Source: an uncultured Eggerthella sp. (GTDB lineage Bacteria > Actinomycetota > Coriobacteriia > Coriobacteriales > Eggerthellaceae). From it: a stretch of 35,558 bases of DNA. Location: NCBI GenBank assembly GCA_900548955.1, contig URMQ01000004.1, forward strand, positions 1-35,558, given 5' to 3'. The notes below the pieces were generated by a model. That model was not told the origin of the DNA, searched no databases, and was given only the letters and a program-made list of their open reading frames with translations. Position 1 is the first letter of the stretch. Every line of letters begins with the position of its first letter. Of the stretch, positions 33,355 to 35,558 are shown piece after piece. The translations under genes and the position numbers were made by a program.

Positions 33355-33383
33355 AATAATGCTACGGTTTCAGTAGCATTATT
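33355..33383 (+). other. Strong hairpin after dnaG without a T tract
   Basis: AATAATGCTAC (33355-33365) and GTAGCATTATT (33373-33383) are a perfect 11-bp inverted repeat with a seven-base loop. GGCTGG follows, so it is not a standard + strand rho-independent terminator. It may terminate weakly or be an operator overlapping the def promoter. Confidence 0.55.
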
Positions 33384-33386
33384 GGC

Positions 33387-33395
33387 TGGTATACT
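33387..33395 (+). promoter_or_regulatory. Extended -10 promoter for def-fmt-rsmB
   Basis: TGG followed by TATACT (33390-33395) is a good extended -10 element. No good -35 is present at 16-18 bases; the nearest lies in the hairpin. Transcription would begin about 40 bases before def. Confidence 0.45.
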
Positions 33396-33437
33396 TACCT
33401 TCAAACATTGAATGAAGCTTAGTCGAAAGGCTTTTGC

Positions 33438-33968
33438 ATGAAAACGCTCAAAATAGTTTTATCCCCTGATCCAGGTCTACGCTCTGTCTGTGAACCCTGT
33501 ACGGTAGGGGATCGTTCACTTGTGAAGTTAAGCAAGCAGATGCTTAAAACGATGTACGCAAATAATGGTTGCGGTTTAGCGGCTCCTCAGGTTGGCATCA
33601 ATAAACGCTTTGTTGTTATTGACTGCCTGGATGAAGATGGCAACGCTGATCCTTATGTTTTGGTAAATCCTGAAATTGAATGGTCTAGCAGCGATTCCAT
33701 TACGGAAGAAGAAGGATGTTTATCGCTTCCGGGTATTTCTGTTCCCATTGCGCGCCCTTCAAAAGTGAGGGTTCGTTATTACGATTTAGAGGGCAATGAG
33801 CGCAAAGTAGTAAGTGACGGTTTGCTTGGCAGATGTTTGCAACACGAAATTGATCACCTTGATGGGATTACCTTATTTGAATCTTGCTCACCTATGGATC
33901 GTATTAAAGCGTTACATGATTACAATGTTGCTCTTGAGCAAGGCGCTAAGCCTGGAGAGGTAGGCTAG
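33438..33968 (+). CDS. def: Peptide deformylase
   Basis: 176 aa. It removes the formyl group from nascent N-terminal Met using a metal ion. The three motifs are complete: GCGLAAPQ (44-51), EEGCLSLPG (metal ligand C94) and QHEIDHLDG (H136, E137, H140). The ATG is preceded by GAAAGG. The neighbour fmt adds the formyl group to initiator tRNA, the classical def-fmt-rsmB order. Confidence 0.96.
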   Translation: MKTLKIVLSPDPGLRSVCEPCTVGDRSLVKLSKQMLKTMYANNGCGLAAPQVGINKRFVVIDCLDEDGNADPYVLVNPEIEWSSSDSITEEEGCLSLPGISVPIARPSKVRVRYYDLEGNERKVVSDGLLGRCLQHEIDHLDGITLFESCSPMDRIKALHDYNVALEQGAKPGEVG

Positions 33969-33975
33969 GGAAACT

Positions 33976-34920
33976 ATGCGCATCGTGTTTATGGGGACGC
34001 CTGAATTTGCCAAAACAATTCTTGAAGTGCTTATTGCTTCAAATCATGAAGTTGTGGGTGTTGTAACGCGTCCTGATGTTATTCGCTCTCGTGGCAAGAA
34101 GCTGGTTAGTTCTCCGGTAAAGCAATGCGCGCTTGATAACGATATTTCTGTTTTGGAATATTCTTCTCTTAAGTCCGATGAGGCTTACCAGTCCCTTGGG
34201 GCGCTTAATGCTGATGTCTTTTGCGTAGCTGCTTATGGGGCTATTCTTCCAAAGCGCATATTGGAAATGCCACGATTTGGTTGTCTTAATGTTCATGGTT
34301 CCTTGTTGCCCCGTTGGCGGGGAGCCGCTCCTATTGAGCGAGCAATTCTTGCTGGCGATACGGAAACTGGCATCGGTATCATGCGCATGGAAGAAGGACT
34401 TGATACCGGAGCTGTTGCAAAAACCTGCACTGTTGAAATTGGAACTCATACTTCAGAAGAACTGTCTTCGCTTTTGGCTCAAGATGGCGGACATGCTCTT
34501 GTCGAAGTCCTCAATCAGCTTGATGCTGGAATTGATGTTGTTTGGCATCCTCAAGCAAGTGATGGGGTTACTTATGCCGAAAAGCTTGAAAAGGGCGAAC
34601 TAAATATTGCTCCTGAACAATCGTTTATCGAAGCTTTTCGTTGTATTCAGGCTTCAAGTGAAAATCATCCTTCTCGCTGTTCTATCGCCGAAAAAGATAT
34701 AACAATTCTTAGAGCATCTTTGGCTGAAGAAATCTGTTCACTTAAACCTGGCGAAGTTTTATTTCAAGCAAAGCGCTTATATTTGGGATTTAAAGATGGA
34801 GCGTTGGAACTTCACTGTCTTAAACCAGCGGGGAAAAAGGAAATGGACGCCAAAGCTTTCGCTGCTGGAATTCAAGGTATAAAGCAGGGTGGTATTTGCT
34901 GGAGTTCGATCAATGGTTAA
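33976..34920 (+). CDS. fmt: Methionyl-tRNA formyltransferase
   Basis: 314 aa, full length. It formylates Met-tRNA-fMet with 10-formyltetrahydrofolate. MRIVFMGTPEFAK at the N-terminus, LNVHGSLLPRWRGAAPI containing the catalytic Asn and His, and MEEGLDTGAV with the catalytic Asp are all present. The C-terminal OB-like domain binds tRNA. The ATG is seven bases after def. The 3' end overlaps the rsmB start by eight bases. Confidence 0.96.
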   Translation: MRIVFMGTPEFAKTILEVLIASNHEVVGVVTRPDVIRSRGKKLVSSPVKQCALDNDISVLEYSSLKSDEAYQSLGALNADVFCVAAYGAILPKRILEMPRFGCLNVHGSLLPRWRGAAPIERAILAGDTETGIGIMRMEEGLDTGAVAKTCTVEIGTHTSEELSSLLAQDGGHALVEVLNQLDAGIDVVWHPQASDGVTYAEKLEKGELNIAPEQSFIEAFRCIQASSENHPSRCSIAEKDITILRASLAEEICSLKPGEVLFQAKRLYLGFKDGALELHCLKPAGKKEMDAKAFAAGIQGIKQGGICWSSING

Positions 34921-35558
34921 TAAGTCTACATCAAAGCATTGTCGATCAAGTAAGGCTACTCCTGCAAGAAAGCTTGCTTATTCGGTACTAGCCGACATTC
35001 GTCATCATCGCGTATTTTTAGATCATGCGTGGAACAGCCAATCTAAGCGAGTTTCTCTGCCTCCAGCGGAACGTGCTTTTGCGCGTCTTTTAGCTACAGA
35101 AGTTATTTCTCATAAAGGAAGTTTGGATGAATTAATTAATAGGGTTCTTAAAGACCCACATGATATTCAGCCCGATGTTCGGGATGCTCTTCGTATTTCT
35201 TTTGCGGAATTGTTCTACTTAGGTAAGCAGCATCACATTGTAGTTAATGAAGGAGTTGAGCTAGTTCGCAGTGTTGCTCCTAAGGCGAGCGGTGTAGCAA
35301 ATTATGTCTTACATCGCGCCTGCGAATTACACGACACTTTTCCTTTTGGGGATCCGAATACTGATGAAAAGGCAGCTAGCCTAGCTTATGGGTTTCCGAC
35401 ATGGCTTACCTCGAAGCTTTCTTCGTACTATGGCTTAGATAAAACCTTACATTTTTTGCGCAACTCCAATGAGCCGGCTCCGTTCTTTTTTGTGATAAAT
35501 CAAGCTCATGCTAACGGCCCTCAAACGCTTAAGGCGTTGGTTAATCAAGGAATAAAAG
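34913..35558 (+). CDS. rsmB: 16S rRNA (cytosine-C5)-methyltransferase RsmB, 3' end cut by the window
   Basis: 215 codons are visible; the gene continues past the window end. The visible part is the N-terminal NusB-like RNA-binding domain (ARKLAYSVLADIR, PPAERAFARLLATEVI, RDALRISFAELFYL, VVNEGVELVRSVAPKASGVANYVL) and the entry to the methyltransferase (YGFPTWLTSKLSSYYG, then NSNEPAPFFFVINQ). The SAM-binding and catalytic Cys motifs lie beyond the edge. ATG 34913 has GGAG (34901-34904) eight bases upstream and overlaps fmt. Confidence 0.9.
   Translation, partial: MVNKSTSKHCRSSKATPARKLAYSVLADIRHHRVFLDHAWNSQSKRVSLPPAERAFARLLATEVISHKGSLDELINRVLKDPHDIQPDVRDALRISFAELFYLGKQHHIVVNEGVELVRSVAPKASGVANYVLHRACELHDTFPFGDPNTDEKAASLAYGFPTWLTSKLSSYYGLDKTLHFLRNSNEPAPFFFVINQAHANGPQTLKALVNQGIK

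Overview
The window is a single, densely packed stretch of bacterial housekeeping genes, all on the + strand. No tRNA, rRNA, CRISPR array, insertion sequence, prophage or transfer signature was found, and no stretch longer than about 300 bases lacks a gene. The longest gaps (about 110-210 bases) hold stem-loops and candidate promoters. By eye the GC content is in the mid-40s percent. Ribosome binding sites are strong (GGAGG type), and GTG and TTG starts are common. The gene set fits a class Coriobacteriia actinomycete (Eggerthella/Atopobium relatives): a DUF948-like coiled coil upstream of alaS, biotin carboxylase with a carboxyltransferase-BCCP fusion, Firmicutes-like synteny combined with an EF-P loop close to the actinobacterial type, and rimP-nusA-ylxR-infB. 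This placement is an inference from synteny, not a database result.

Layout. 1-4,850: membrane-anchored DUF948-like protein, AI-2E-family exporter, alaS. 4,930-7,100: ruvX, a frameshifted mltG, and a YqeG-type HAD phosphatase. 7,046-10,841: a shikimate/chorismate block (divergent aroE-like gene, aroC, aroK, aroB). 11,003-12,731: pepQ-type peptidase and efp. 12,865-16,116: a pyruvate-carboxylase-type carboxyltransferase fused to a biotin carrier domain, followed by biotin carboxylase. 16,119-19,122: asp23, nusB, xseB, dxs. 19,325-20,967: ammonium channel and PII protein. 21,082-23,112: leuA and a zinc-ribbon membrane protein. 23,248-31,438: the rimP-nusA-rnpM-infB-rbfA-nrnA-truB-ribF translation/transcription operon. 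31,475-33,334: dnaG. 33,438-end: def, fmt and the 5' part of rsmB.

The order aro genes-pepQ-efp-accB-accC-asp23-nusB-xseB-dxs matches the classical Firmicutes order known from Bacillus subtilis, except that folD, xseA and ispA are missing between nusB and dxs and a carboxyltransferase gene has been inserted in front of, and fused to, the accB-like carrier.

No undescribed multi-gene system was found. The most noteworthy details are: an intact ribosome binding site plus GTG inside the carboxyltransferase fusion, exactly where a free AccB would begin; a Cys/His (zinc-finger-like) tail on NusA; a PII protein with Val in place of the uridylylated Tyr51; a frameshift in mltG; an AroE-like protein lacking the recognised catalytic motifs; a terminator-like attenuator before rimP; and a possible ATT start codon for dnaG.
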